Below are positions 27,488 through 40,211 of a stretch of DNA of 64,000 nucleotides, one piece after another. Within the stretch, counting starts at the first letter, position 1. Every line of letters starts with the position of its first letter. Source of the DNA: Prevotella sp. E15-22 (GTDB lineage Bacteria; Bacteroidota; Bacteroidia; Bacteroidales; Bacteroidaceae); NCBI RefSeq assembly GCF_023204875.1, contig NZ_CP096247.1:372001-436000 (forward strand), written 5' to 3'. The notes under the pieces are model-generated. The model was given only the letters and a program-made list of their open reading frames with translations. It was not told where the DNA came from and did no database searches. The translations under genes and the position numbers were made by a program.

Positions 27488-30031
27488 ATGCGTATTAACG
27501 TGAGAAGATTCCTTATTCCTTTACTGTTGCTGGTGTTCACATCGACCACGGCAATGGCGCAGGATGAAACAACCATTGATATCAGTGGTAACAATAATGA
27601 TAAGAACTATAAGTCGTATAGTACGGCCATCTCTTTGCCTGCCAACAAGACGCTGAAGGTGAAGATGGCACGCTACTGCTATTTCTCGTCGAAGATAACG
27701 GGTTCAGGATTGCTGAAACTCTATTCTGGTGGCGAGCGCAGTTATCTGGGCACGGCCAAGGGAGCCGCCTGGGCCGACTGGTCGAACTATAAAGGCGATG
27801 TGCATATCTATGCCGACACGGCAAATGCCCCTGGCGCAGGCTACTATGCTGTGGTGCTGGCACATGGTGGTAAGTTCTTCTCGCCTGAGAATGTGGAGGA
27901 GGCCATTAAGAACACCCGTGTGAACAGAGCCATGGAGAACAATCGCGTGACACTGCATAAGGGTGCCACTATGCTGACCGAGGCCAATCAGAATGGATCG
28001 GGCTTCCGCATTGGCGAGTTGAACACAGAGGCTGGCTCTGTTCTTCAGGGCTATATGAAGGACAATCGTGCTGTGCACTATCTGCTGGGCTGCATGAACA
28101 CTGATGCGACACTGGCAGGCACCATCACGCCCAATGGCAACAAGGAGGCCAACCTGCTGGGCATCATCAAGGAGGGTACTGGCACGCTGCGCATCACAGG
28201 TAATAACAACTTCCTGACGGGCACGTTGCGCGTCTTGGATGGTCGTGTGTTGGTGAACAACAACCGTGCTGAGACCGAGAGTAAGAAGCTGCGTGGCGCC
28301 CTGGGTGCTCTGAGTAATGCCTCGAACCCCATTGCCTACGTCTTTGGCAAGGGTGTGCTGGGTGGCACAGGCAGTATTGGCGGCACGGTGGACTGCTATG
28401 GCACCATCGAGCCAGGCGACGATGCTGCTGGCACGCTGACGATGAAAAACTATGTGACGCTGTCGAAGAACGCCAACCTGATTCTGCATCCTGCCTCCGT
28501 ATTGCGCTTCAAGGTGCAGAACGCACAGTGCTACGACCAGCTGGTGGTGAACGGTAATGTGAGCTTCAGCGATATGTGCGAGGACTTCTCGACGAGCGAC
28601 AAGATGCCGCAGGTGACTCTGGTGATTGACAGTATGGCCAACCTGAGCGTGGGCGATGAGCTGACAATTCTCACGGCCAAGGGCAAGACGGACTCGTGGC
28701 ACTTCGAACTGAAGACGCCTCAGAAATATACATGGACCCTGGAGGAGCGCGAGACCAACAATGGCTATAGTGTGGTGATGGTGGTGACCTCGTTGAAGGA
28801 CCAGGACCCTGACAACCCTGACAATCCTGATAATCCTGACAACCCTGACGAGCCGATGGGACCGTTCTATAACGATGGTATAGACGACAATGCCGACACG
28901 CATACCCTGCGTTATTATGCCGACCAGTGCGACAAGACCATCGGCATTGCGCTGTGCACGTATAAGGGCTATCAGAGCGACCGTGATGAGGCTGGCAAGC
29001 AGTTCCGTATGATGGTGGCCGAGAACGAGATGAAGATGGATGCTCTGCAACCTTCGCAGGGACAGTTCTCGTATGGCAGTGCCGACCAGTTGGTGACCTT
29101 TGCCAAGAACAACAGCATGAAGGTGCGTGGCCATTGCCTGGTGTGGCATCAGCAGGTGCCTGGCTGGCTGAGTTCTGATGGTAAGAAGAACGACAAGGGA
29201 TGGACGCGTGCCCAGGCCCTGGACATCATGAAGAAGCACATTGACAATGTGATGAAGCACTTCAAGGGTAAGGTTGTTGAGTGGGACGTGGTGAACGAGT
29301 GTCTGGACGACGACCAGAGTGCCATCCGCACCAATCCTGAGGGATACACGCTGCGTCCTAACGTGTGGCTGCAGGCCATTGGCGAGGACTATATCGACTC
29401 GGCCTTTGTCTATGCTCATAAGGCAGACCCCTCGGCTGTGCTCTATCTGAACGACTATGACGTGGAGTTGCAGGGCAAGGCCAAGGCGGTGGCTTTCTAT
29501 AACCTGGCCATGCGCCTGAAACGGAATAATATCCCCATCGACGGTGTGGGTCTTCAGTGCCACTTCTCTGTGGGCGATGTAGACTCGGTGAAGTTGGCCA
29601 ACACCTTTACGCATTTTGCTGAGGCCGACATGAAGTGTATTGTCACAGAGCTCGACATGGGTATCACCTCTACCTCTGAGGCTGACCTGCTGGAGCAGGC
29701 TCGCAACTATCGCGTGGTGACGGACATCGTGCTGAATAGTCCTAACTGTCCCACGATGATTGTGTGGGGCATTAAGGATAACGACAGCTGGCGCTCTGGC
29801 TCTAATCCGTTGCTCTATACGGCTGGACTGGCCAAGAAGAAGGCTTGGTATGCTGTGCGCTCGGCCTTGCGCCACAGGGTGATTCAGCAGCAACAGGCTT
29901 CTGTTCAAGCACTTACGAACGATGCGCGTGATGTGCGCCCTTTTGTCTATGACCTCAGCGGAAGAATGCTGAGTGGTGAGACGTTGCGCCCAGGCTTGTA
30001 TGTCGTGAATGGGAAAAAGGTGATCAAATAA
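27488..30031 (+). CDS. GH10 endo-xylanase fused to an autotransporter-like beta-helix domain
   Basis: The 847-residue protein starts at ATG 27488, with signal RRFLIPLLLLVFTSTTAMA; the frame extends to a TTG inside the -7 box, which is rejected. Residues of about 25-440 are a repetitive beta-helix reminiscent of autotransporter-associated repeats (KEGTGTLRITGNNNFLTGTL, RVLDGRVLVNN, GKGVLGGTGSIGGTV, LILHPASVLRFKV). A DP-DNP linker follows, then a GH10 barrel from about residue 470 with acid/base Glu604 in WDVVNECLDD and nucleophile Glu721 in IVTELDMG. The tail is VYDLSGRML...GLYVVNGKKVIK. It should cut beta-1,4-xylan. The helix may bind polysaccharide or act as a surface spacer. GH95 follows after 30 bases. 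Confidence 0.88.
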   Translation: MRINVRRFLIPLLLLVFTSTTAMAQDETTIDISGNNNDKNYKSYSTAISLPANKTLKVKMARYCYFSSKITGSGLLKLYSGGERSYLGTAKGAAWADWSNYKGDVHIYADTANAPGAGYYAVVLAHGGKFFSPENVEEAIKNTRVNRAMENNRVTLHKGATMLTEANQNGSGFRIGELNTEAGSVLQGYMKDNRAVHYLLGCMNTDATLAGTITPNGNKEANLLGIIKEGTGTLRITGNNNFLTGTLRVLDGRVLVNNNRAETESKKLRGALGALSNASNPIAYVFGKGVLGGTGSIGGTVDCYGTIEPGDDAAGTLTMKNYVTLSKNANLILHPASVLRFKVQNAQCYDQLVVNGNVSFSDMCEDFSTSDKMPQVTLVIDSMANLSVGDELTILTAKGKTDSWHFELKTPQKYTWTLEERETNNGYSVVMVVTSLKDQDPDNPDNPDNPDNPDEPMGPFYNDGIDDNADTHTLRYYADQCDKTIGIALCTYKGYQSDRDEAGKQFRMMVAENEMKMDALQPSQGQFSYGSADQLVTFAKNNSMKVRGHCLVWHQQVPGWLSSDGKKNDKGWTRAQALDIMKKHIDNVMKHFKGKVVEWDVVNECLDDDQSAIRTNPEGYTLRPNVWLQAIGEDYIDSAFVYAHKADPSAVLYLNDYDVELQGKAKAVAFYNLAMRLKRNNIPIDGVGLQCHFSVGDVDSVKLANTFTHFAEADMKCIVTELDMGITSTSEADLLEQARNYRVVTDIVLNSPNCPTMIVWGIKDNDSWRSGSNPLLYTAGLAKKKAWYAVRSALRHRVIQQQQASVQALTNDARDVRPFVYDLSGRMLSGETLRPGLYVVNGKKVIK
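28804..28849 (+). repeat. 9-bp tandem repeat encoding the DNP linker
   Basis: About four to five copies of a GACAACCCT-type unit encode the linker between the beta-helix and GH10 domains. Such repeats can change copy number by slippage in whole codons without a frameshift. Confidence 0.8.
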
Positions 30032-30061
30032 AAAAGAAACCTATTTATCAAAAACTATAAA

Positions 30062-32539
30062 ATGATGAGAAAAAAAGTATTAACCATTGTGCTACTGGCG
30101 GTTGCCACGATGACCGCATCAGCACAGAACCACCGTATGTGGTATGCCAGGCCTGCCGCTCACTGGCTGGAGGCTCTGCCCGTAGGTAACAGTCACATGG
30201 GTGCCATGATCTATGGTGGAACCGAGACCGAGGAAATTCAGTTGAACGAAGAGACGTTCTGGAGTGGCTCGCCCCACAACAATAACAGCTCGGAGTCGCT
30301 GGACAAACTGCAAGAGGTGCGCCGCCTGATCTTCCAGGGTAAGGAACGTGAGGCTGAGAAGATCATCGACAAGGCTTTTGTGAAAGGCCCTCACGGCATG
30401 CGTTTCCTGCCGTTGGGAAGCCTGAAGCTGAAACTGGGACATAAGGATGTGACGAACTATCGCCGTGAGTTGAGTCTGGGTGATGCCCTGGCCACCACAT
30501 CGTATGTCTATAATGGCGTGAAATACGACCGCACGGTGTTTGCATCGCAGGCCGACAATGTGATTATCGTGCAGTTGAAGGCCAGCAAGAAGGGTGCGCT
30601 AGCGTTTGATGCCGCCTTTACTTCACAGTGTAAGGCACAGGTGTCTGCCACTGCGGACAAAGATGTCTCTATGCTGTCGGCTGTTGTTGACGGTGTAGAC
30701 CAGGAAGGCGTAAAGGCTGGACTGAAAGCTGAGTGTAAGGTGCAGGTGAAGGCCGACGGTGCGCTGAAGGTGAACGATAAGACACTACGCGTTGAGAATG
30801 CCACCATTGCTACAATCTATATTGTGGCAGCCACCAACTTCGTTAACTACAAAGATGTGAGTGGAAATGCTTCGGAGAGGAACCTCAAGGCATTGGCTGC
30901 TGTTCAGACGAAAAGCTACAAGCAACTCTTGGCCAACCACATCAAGAAGTATCAGGAACAGTATAACCGTGTTGCTCTCAACCTGCCTAAGTCGGCCAAC
31001 TCTGGTCTGGAGACGGACAAGCGTGTGGCTGCCTTCGAGAAGGATGCTACCGACCTCGACCTCGTTGGACTGATGATGCAGTATGGTCGCTACCTGCTCA
31101 TCTCGTCGAGTCAGCCTGGTGGTCAGGCTGCCAACCTGCAGGGTATGTGGAACGACAACTTCAATGCGCCCTGGGATTCGAAATATACGATTAATATCAA
31201 TGCCGAGATGAACTACTGGCCTGCCCTGATTGGTAATATCGCTGAAACGCAGGAGCCTCTGTTCTCGATGGTGAAGGACCTGAGCGAGACGGGTGCTATC
31301 ACGGCTAAGCAGATGTATGGCTGTCGTGGATGGATGGCTCATCACAACACGGATATCTGGCGCATCGCTGGTCCTGTGGACGGCACGCCCTGGGGTATGT
31401 TCCCCACTGGTGGCGCCTGGTTGACCACCCACATCTGGCAGCATTATCTCTATACGGGCGATAAGCAGTTCCTGGCCATGTATTATCCTGTACTGAAGGG
31501 CGCTGCTCAGTTCCTCATGGACTATATGCAGGTTTATCCCTCGAATGGCGAGGTGAAGCAGGCTGCCGGTTGGCTGGTCACCGTTCCTACCGTATCGCCA
31601 GAGCATGGTCCCATGGGTAAGGGTACGAATGTCACTGCTGGTTCTACGATGGACAACCAGATTGCTTTCGATGTGCTGAGTCAGGCCTTGAAGGCTGCGA
31701 AGGTGCTGGGCAATGATGAGGCTTTTGTTGAGGAACTGGCATTTAGTCTGGAGAACATCGCTCCCATGCAGATTGGTCGTCATGGTCAGTTGCAGGAATG
31801 GATGATTGATGGTGATGATCCTCGCGATGAGCATCGTCATATCTCGCAACTCTATGGCCTCTATCCCTCGAACCAGGTGTCGCCTTACAGTCATCCTGAC
31901 CTCTTCACGGCGGCTGCCAACACCCTGAAACAGCGTGGCGATATGGCTACAGGATGGAGTCTGGGTTGGAAGACAAACTTCTGGGCTCGTATGCTCGATG
32001 GTAATCATGCCTTTACGATTATCAAGAACATGCTGCACCTACTGCCCGACGACCGTTCTGCCCGTCAGCATCCTTTAGGTCGTACCTATCCCAACCTGTT
32101 TGACGCCCATCCGCCTTTCCAGATTGATGGTAACTTCGGCGTGTCGGCTGGCGTGTGCGAGATGCTGTTGCAGAGTCATGACGGTGCTGTGCACTTGCTG
32201 CCTGCGTTGCCCGACGACTGGAAAGATGGCGATGTGAAGGGTCTGCGTGCGCGTGGCGGTTTCGTGGTTGACGAACAGTGGAAGAAGGGTGAACTGCAGA
32301 CGGTTACTATCCAGTCAACAATCGGTGGTACACTGCGCCTGCGTTCGTATGTGCCTCTGACGGGCAAGGAACTGACACCTGCCGAGGGCGCTTGTCCCAA
32401 CCCATTGCTGGCTCCTGCCGAGATTAGGGAACCAATAAAATCGGCAGCGCTGTCTGATTTCCAGGCGCTGCCGATTCGTAAGGTGTATGAATATGATGTC
32501 AACACACAGGCCGGAAAGACCTACGTGTTTCGTCGTTAA
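30062..32539 (+). CDS. GH95 alpha-L-fucosidase/alpha-L-galactosidase
   Basis: The 825-residue secreted protein has the GH95 layout. An N-terminal beta-sandwich shows [20 protein letters not shown] and [13 protein letters not shown]. An (alpha/alpha)6 barrel shows [30 protein letters not shown] and [15 protein letters not shown]-terminal beta domain closes the protein. GH95 inverting enzymes remove alpha-1,2-L-fucose. In the Bacteroides ovatus locus for complex grass xylan, a GH95 enzyme removes L-galactose instead. That context fits here, but the sequence alone does not decide. The 3' end overlaps the convergent GH31 gene by 4 bases and contains the probable terminator of that gene. Confidence 0.92.
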   Translation: MMRKKVLTIVLLAVATMTASAQNHRMWYARPAAHWLEALPVGNSHMGAMIYGGTETEEIQLNEETFWSGSPHNNNSSESLDKLQEVRRLIFQGKEREAEKIIDKAFVKGPHGMRFLPLGSLKLKLGHKDVTNYRRELSLGDALATTSYVYNGVKYDRTVFASQADNVIIVQLKASKKGALAFDAAFTSQCKAQVSATADKDVSMLSAVVDGVDQEGVKAGLKAECKVQVKADGALKVNDKTLRVENATIATIYIVAATNFVNYKDVSGNASERNLKALAAVQTKSYKQLLANHIKKYQEQYNRVALNLPKSANSGLETDKRVAAFEKDATDLDLVGLMMQYGRYLLISSSQPGGQAANLQGMWNDNFNAPWDSKYTININAEMNYWPALIGNIAETQEPLFSMVKDLSETGAITAKQMYGCRGWMAHHNTDIWRIAGPVDGTPWGMFPTGGAWLTTHIWQHYLYTGDKQFLAMYYPVLKGAAQFLMDYMQVYPSNGEVKQAAGWLVTVPTVSPEHGPMGKGTNVTAGSTMDNQIAFDVLSQALKAAKVLGNDEAFVEELAFSLENIAPMQIGRHGQLQEWMIDGDDPRDEHRHISQLYGLYPSNQVSPYSHPDLFTAAANTLKQRGDMATGWSLGWKTNFWARMLDGNHAFTIIKNMLHLLPDDRSARQHPLGRTYPNLFDAHPPFQIDGNFGVSAGVCEMLLQSHDGAVHLLPALPDDWKDGDVKGLRARGGFVVDEQWKKGELQTVTIQSTIGGTLRLRSYVPLTGKELTPAEGACPNPLLAPAEIREPIKSAALSDFQALPIRKVYEYDVNTQAGKTYVFRR
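32439..32476 (-). terminator. Terminator of the minus-strand GH29-GH2-GH2-GH31 operon, inside the GH95 coding sequence
   Basis: A perfect 12-base inverted repeat (AATCGGCAGCGC at 32439-32450 with its complement at 32465-32476) surrounds a 14-base loop. On the minus strand the hairpin is followed by TTTTATT, about 60 bases after the GH31 stop. On the plus strand no T run follows, so it should act only on the minus strand. Confidence 0.75.
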
Positions 32540-34857
32540 AGTCGGATTTCGGTCTTAGAACCTGAATATTCAACTTGTTTCTGCTGGCCATTGGGCATCA
32601 CAATGGTAAACGTTCTGGTCTTCAGCATACCAGGATAGTTGCCTTGACGATCTCCGATGGTCAGCACTTTTTTGCTGTCGTTCCACTGGAAGGTAATGGT
32701 GGCGTAGGCACCCTTCTCGTAGTTGTAGTTGTCGCCTTCGTCTTCGTAGAGCACGAAGCTGCCATTAGCACCTGGATAAACACGCATCTCCAGGTTGTCC
32801 CATTTCTTCTCGCCAACATACTGCATCTCAGGACCGAGGGGCAGGATGCTGCCTGCACGTACGAACATGGGTACACGGTCGATGGTGGTCTCGAGGGTGA
32901 CGTTCTGACCGCCCTTATACTGCTTGCCAGTCCAGAAGTCGTACCAGGTGGTTCCCTTGGGCAGGTACTTGGTGGCTGTCTTGGTGGCCGACCAATCCAC
33001 GCCCTGAGCATTCTCGCCCTTCACATCTTGGCGGTTCCAGCCTGTCATGGCATCGGTGCGGATGATCTTCTCCTCGGTATACTGAGGATTGACGATGGGA
33101 GCAGCAAGGATGCTGTGGCCGAACATGAACTCGTCGGTGGTGTTCCATACGTTCTTGTCGGCAGCGAAGTCGCTGAACAGCGGACGCATGTAGCTGTCGT
33201 TGTTCGAGGTGACCTGCCAGGCAGTGCTATAGAGATAGGGGATGAGACGATAGCGCAGACGGATCTGCTTCTCGATGGCGTCGTAGATGGGCTCGCCCTT
33301 CTTACCAAACTGCCAGATCTCGCGAGGAGCGTCGGCTCCGTGACTGCGGAACACTGGGCAGAACAGGCCATACTGCATCCAGCGTACAAAGAGTTCCTGG
33401 AACTGTGGGTTCTTGGGGGCAGAGCCGCTGCCCTTGGTGTTGTAGGAACCGCAGAAGAAACCGCCGATATCCGTGTTGAAGTTGGGGTTACCTGTCAGCG
33501 AGTAGCTCAGTCCGGCAGGCACCTGCTTGCGCAGCATGTCCCATGATGAGTTGACGTCGCCACTCCACATGTTGGAGCCATAGTGCTGCTGACCGGCATA
33601 GCTTGAACGGGTCATGATGAAGATGCGCTTACCCTTGTCGTCCTTGCGCTGGGCCTGATAGATGCCGCGAACAGTCTCCAGGGGGAAGGCATTGCGTTGT
33701 GAACGCCAGGTGCCGCCATAGACCTTATGCTCGTAGTCGCTCTCTTTGGGATTGAAGAAGTCGGGATCGGTAGAGTCCATCCACCAGGCATCACAACCGT
33801 AGTCATAGAGGGTCTTCAGGTATTTCCAGTAGATAGCGCGTGCCTCTGGATGGAAGGCATCGTACACCTTTACGCCAGAAGGATACTTCATGATGGGAGG
33901 CCATACGTGTGAGATACCACTCTGGGGCCAGGTCTCGAAAGGCATGAGCAGACCCTTCTCGTCGAGCTCGCGGAACTGCTGGGTCATAGGACCAAAGCTG
34001 GCCCAGATAGAGATCATGAAGTGGGCGTTCTTCTTATGCACATTCTGAATCATCTGCTTACCATTGGAGAAGTCCTCGGCGAGGAAGTCCATGGCGTTCC
34101 ACAGGTAGTTACTGCCCCAGTACTGCCAGTCCTGGATGATGCCGTCGAGGGGCACGTTTAAGGCGCGATATTGGTCGACGATGCTCTCGGTCTCGCGAGC
34201 ACTCTTATAGCGCTCTTTCGACTGCCAGAAGCCGTAGGTCCACAGGGGGAACATGGGGACGTCGCCACTGAGGTAGCGCATCTGGGCGATGACACCGTCG
34301 GCGCTCTTGCCATACATAAAGTAATAGTCCACGCCATCGCCTACCTCGGCGTCGAAGGTCATGCCGTTGGCATTGTCCTCAAAGAGGGTGGGGGAGTAGT
34401 TCTCCCAATAGATGCCCCAGCCCTTGATGCTCTGCAACACGTTCTGGAAGTCCTCGAGGTTCGACTGCTCCATGCGCTTCTTCTCGCCACGACGGTTCAT
34501 CTTGCCGTTCTGGATGGTGCCCAGACCGTAGATGGCTTCGTCTTTATCCAGTGTGAAGGTCTGACGAGCCTCTTTTACATCGCAGTTCTTCTCTCTCAGA
34601 AGAACTTTTCCTTTGGCCGTGAGGAATGTCAGGTTGCCCTTCGCATCCTGCTTCACAGTCAGTTCGCTACTTGAGGTGATGTTACCTTTCTTCACCACTT
34701 TCACCTGTTCAGGCTTTGCAGTGATGACCAGTGTCTTGGTGGGTTGACCTTTCACCACGTGCACGATTGATGGCGTGATGAACTCAACCTTTACGTCTTG
34801 GGCCTGGGCCTCTGCCAGACCGATGGCCATGATGGCCAGAGAAAGTAGTCTCTTCAT
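32536..34857 (-). CDS. GH31 alpha-xylosidase-like enzyme
   Basis: The 773-residue secreted protein (signal [19 protein letters not shown]) has the GH31 barrel. The nucleophile is Asp361 in WWMDSTDPD and the acid Asp lies in [10 protein letters not shown]. Other GH31 motifs are [21 protein letters not shown] and [10 protein letters not shown]. It has no PA14 insert, unlike the other GH31 at 3834, and its nucleophile context differs, so the two should have different substrates or regiospecificity. It is the last gene of an operon whose earlier genes encode GH29 and two GH2 enzymes. That order fits stepwise removal of fucose, galactose and then alpha-xylose (inference). Confidence 0.9.
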   Translation of the reverse strand: MKRLLSLAIMAIGLAEAQAQDVKVEFITPSIVHVVKGQPTKTLVITAKPEQVKVVKKGNITSSSELTVKQDAKGNLTFLTAKGKVLLREKNCDVKEARQTFTLDKDEAIYGLGTIQNGKMNRRGEKKRMEQSNLEDFQNVLQSIKGWGIYWENYSPTLFEDNANGMTFDAEVGDGVDYYFMYGKSADGVIAQMRYLSGDVPMFPLWTYGFWQSKERYKSARETESIVDQYRALNVPLDGIIQDWQYWGSNYLWNAMDFLAEDFSNGKQMIQNVHKKNAHFMISIWASFGPMTQQFRELDEKGLLMPFETWPQSGISHVWPPIMKYPSGVKVYDAFHPEARAIYWKYLKTLYDYGCDAWWMDSTDPDFFNPKESDYEHKVYGGTWRSQRNAFPLETVRGIYQAQRKDDKGKRIFIMTRSSYAGQQHYGSNMWSGDVNSSWDMLRKQVPAGLSYSLTGNPNFNTDIGGFFCGSYNTKGSGSAPKNPQFQELFVRWMQYGLFCPVFRSHGADAPREIWQFGKKGEPIYDAIEKQIRLRYRLIPYLYSTAWQVTSNNDSYMRPLFSDFAADKNVWNTTDEFMFGHSILAAPIVNPQYTEEKIIRTDAMTGWNRQDVKGENAQGVDWSATKTATKYLPKGTTWYDFWTGKQYKGGQNVTLETTIDRVPMFVRAGSILPLGPEMQYVGEKKWDNLEMRVYPGANGSFVLYEDEGDNYNYEKGAYATITFQWNDSKKVLTIGDRQGNYPGMLKTRTFTIVMPNGQQKQVEYSGSKTEIRL

Positions 34858-34886
34858 TCTTAAATGTGTTAGTTATAAAGTTAGTA

Positions 34887-37748
<2,862 letters not shown>

Positions 37749-40196
37749 TTATTTCGTTTTGATTGTTAGGTTCGCTGTGGGTAGACTGCTCTTGATGCTG
37801 ACCTGAGCATTACCTTTCTTATGTGTGTTGCGTACTACCAGCAAGGCACGTCCCTTCCATGTCTTTACACGAGACGAGGTGTAAGGTTCTGTGTCTTTGA
37901 GGTCGGCAGAGGCAAACGACAATAATGTACCTTGTCCCTTGACAATGGCCTCGCAGGGAATGGTAGCTTCAGGACAGACGCGACCGTCCTTGTCGACCAC
38001 CTCGATGTTGACGTAGGTAAGGTCCTGGCCATCGGCAGACATGACGGTGCGGTCGGGAGTGAGGCGCAGACGAGCTGGTTCACCGGCAGTCTTGAGCATG
38101 ACGCTCTTGCCACCAGCTTCAGCACGCAGCGTGCCTGGTTGATAGTTTACGGTAAAGACAGCCTTGAACTCGGTTTTGCGACTCACCTGTTTGGTATCGA
38201 TTAGTTGGTCGTTCAGATAGAGTTTTACCTCGGGCTCCTTTGTATATACCTCTACCTCAATGGTTTTACCTTCCCAACCGGTCCAGTTCCAACTCTCCCA
38301 TGTGGGCCATACGCTCCACATCGTCGTTTTGATCTCGCCATGATAGCCATTGGGTTCTTTGACGGCCATGTAGAGTGGTGTGTCTTTGTTCCACAGCATC
38401 TCGCGGTAATGACTGATGGGCTTGCGCCAGCCGGTGATATCAACATCGCCACAGGGGGCACCGTGCCATTCGGGCTGACCACCTTCAATCCACGACTCAC
38501 CCTCTCGTTCGCCTTTATAATAGTTGCGACCGATGCCGCTCTCGCCCAGGTAGTCGAGACCCGTCCATACGATATCGCCCACGACATAGGAGTAGTCATT
38601 CGCAACCTCCCAGTTCTTGAAGGCATCGCGCGGATAACTCTCCGTCTGCCAGATGACGCGTTTGGGGTCGCGCTTGTGGTCGCTGTCGTGTTTGAAAATC
38701 ATGTAGTTATAGCCTACCACATCGAGCACCTCGGCATGCGGGTCGTAGATCTCCCAATCGCGATCCCAGGCACAGAGGGCCTCGGTTACAGGACGCGTGT
38801 TATCTATTTCCATGATGGCTGCCTTTAACTGGCGGGCGGTGGTGATGACGCGGATGTCCTTGCGCTCGATAACCTCGTTGCCAATGCTCCATGAGATGAC
38901 GCTGGGGTGATTTAAGTCGCGCTTCACCATCGCATGGATATCCTCACGATAGCACGAGTCGATGAGCGTAGAATAGTCGTAGGGATTCTTCTGTGTGCGC
39001 CAGCCATCAAAGGCCTCGTCGATAACCAGCATACCTATTGAGTCGCATGCATCAAGGAAAGCACGTGTAGTAGGGTTGTGCGAGGTGCGAATCAGGTTGA
39101 AACCAGCTTCTTTCATCTGCTTTACCTTGCGAACTTCTGCAGCATCAAACGCCATGGCGCCCAGCACACCGTCGTCATGATGTACGCAGGCACCGTTGAT
39201 AAGCACCTTCTTGCCATTGAGCACGAAACCTTTCTCTGCATCGAAGGAGAAGGAGCGGATGCCGAACTTCACACGCTGTTCACCGATGATACGTCCTTCA
39301 GACTTCAGACGGATGGTTGCCTCATAGAGGTAAGGGTCTTCGGGTGACCAGAGATGAGGCTGCGCAATGTCATAGCTGAGTACGTAGGTAGCCACCTGTC
39401 CTGGCTTCAACGGCGTGTTTTCTATCTTTTTCTGTTCTGGTTTCTTATCTGTGTCCACCTGCACCAATTTGAGTGCCTTAGGCTGTCTAACGGCATGATT
39501 AGAGATATGCACCGATGGTGAGTATGACCGCTTGGGACCGTCGTTGTGAAAGGTGAAGGTGCCGCCTTTGAAAGTCACCTCTACGTCGTCAATCTGGCGT
39601 GTCTGTTGACCTTCGTTCTCAATCCAGATATTCATGTCAACGCGGGCTTGTTTGTCGCTGACCTCTAGTGTCTTGACAGCAATGCCATTATCGGCGATAT
39701 GCAGCGCAGGCATGGTCTCCAACCATACATGGCGGTAGATGCCAGAGCCTGAGTACCAGCGACAGTTGGGCTGCTCGCTGTTGTTGACCTTGACGACAAG
39801 CTCATTAGATTGTTTCTTGTCCTTATTGAGATAATTCGTTACGTCAATAGTGAATGGCGTGTAGCCATAGCCGTGTTGTCCGGCCTTCTGTCCGTTGACG
39901 AAGACCTCTGCCTTCTGATAGACACCTTCGAAATGGAGCTTGGTGATATCGGCATTAGGTGTCTTGAATATCTTGCGATACTCACCCTTGCCGCCTTCAA
40001 ACCAGCCACCGCCGGTACCTGTGGCTCCTTTACCAGAGTTGGGACCTTCGTAGATGTCCCAGTCGTGAGGCAGGTTTACACTGATGGTCTTGCCATTACG
40101 TGTGAACTGCCAGTTGTCGTCAAACAGCTGCCTGTTTTGTGCAGTGGCATTTATGCCAGCCCAAAGCATCATAGATAATAGTAGTGTTCGTCTCAT
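37749..40196 (-). CDS. GH2 glycosidase (beta-galactosidase or related) with DUF4982-type C-terminus
   Basis: The 815-residue secreted protein (signal MRRTLLLSMMLWAGINATA) belongs to the shorter GH2 branch common in polysaccharide loci. It has a sugar-binding domain (NLPHDWDIYEGP, GVYQKAEVFVNGQKAG), a barrel with acid/base Glu in SWSIGNEVIER and nucleophile Glu in IWQTESYPRD, and C-terminal DUF4982- and invasin-like beta domains (VEVYTKEPEVKLYLNDQ, GQDLTYVNIEVVD). Members cleave beta-galactosides, beta-glucuronides or other beta-linked sugars. In this operon a beta-galactosidase is most plausible. It starts 15 bases after the GH29 stop. Confidence 0.85.
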   Translation of the reverse strand: MRRTLLLSMMLWAGINATAQNRQLFDDNWQFTRNGKTISVNLPHDWDIYEGPNSGKGATGTGGGWFEGGKGEYRKIFKTPNADITKLHFEGVYQKAEVFVNGQKAGQHGYGYTPFTIDVTNYLNKDKKQSNELVVKVNNSEQPNCRWYSGSGIYRHVWLETMPALHIADNGIAVKTLEVSDKQARVDMNIWIENEGQQTRQIDDVEVTFKGGTFTFHNDGPKRSYSPSVHISNHAVRQPKALKLVQVDTDKKPEQKKIENTPLKPGQVATYVLSYDIAQPHLWSPEDPYLYEATIRLKSEGRIIGEQRVKFGIRSFSFDAEKGFVLNGKKVLINGACVHHDDGVLGAMAFDAAEVRKVKQMKEAGFNLIRTSHNPTTRAFLDACDSIGMLVIDEAFDGWRTQKNPYDYSTLIDSCYREDIHAMVKRDLNHPSVISWSIGNEVIERKDIRVITTARQLKAAIMEIDNTRPVTEALCAWDRDWEIYDPHAEVLDVVGYNYMIFKHDSDHKRDPKRVIWQTESYPRDAFKNWEVANDYSYVVGDIVWTGLDYLGESGIGRNYYKGEREGESWIEGGQPEWHGAPCGDVDITGWRKPISHYREMLWNKDTPLYMAVKEPNGYHGEIKTTMWSVWPTWESWNWTGWEGKTIEVEVYTKEPEVKLYLNDQLIDTKQVSRKTEFKAVFTVNYQPGTLRAEAGGKSVMLKTAGEPARLRLTPDRTVMSADGQDLTYVNIEVVDKDGRVCPEATIPCEAIVKGQGTLLSFASADLKDTEPYTSSRVKTWKGRALLVVRNTHKKGNAQVSIKSSLPTANLTIKTK

Positions 40197-40211
40197 TTTG
40201 ATATTCTGGTT

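Noticed and set aside
27704..29908. A 734-codon open frame on the minus strand opposite the GH10 fusion gene
   Set aside because: Same reason: a shadow of biased codon use in a real gene, with low-complexity His/Val/Leu content and no recognisable motif.
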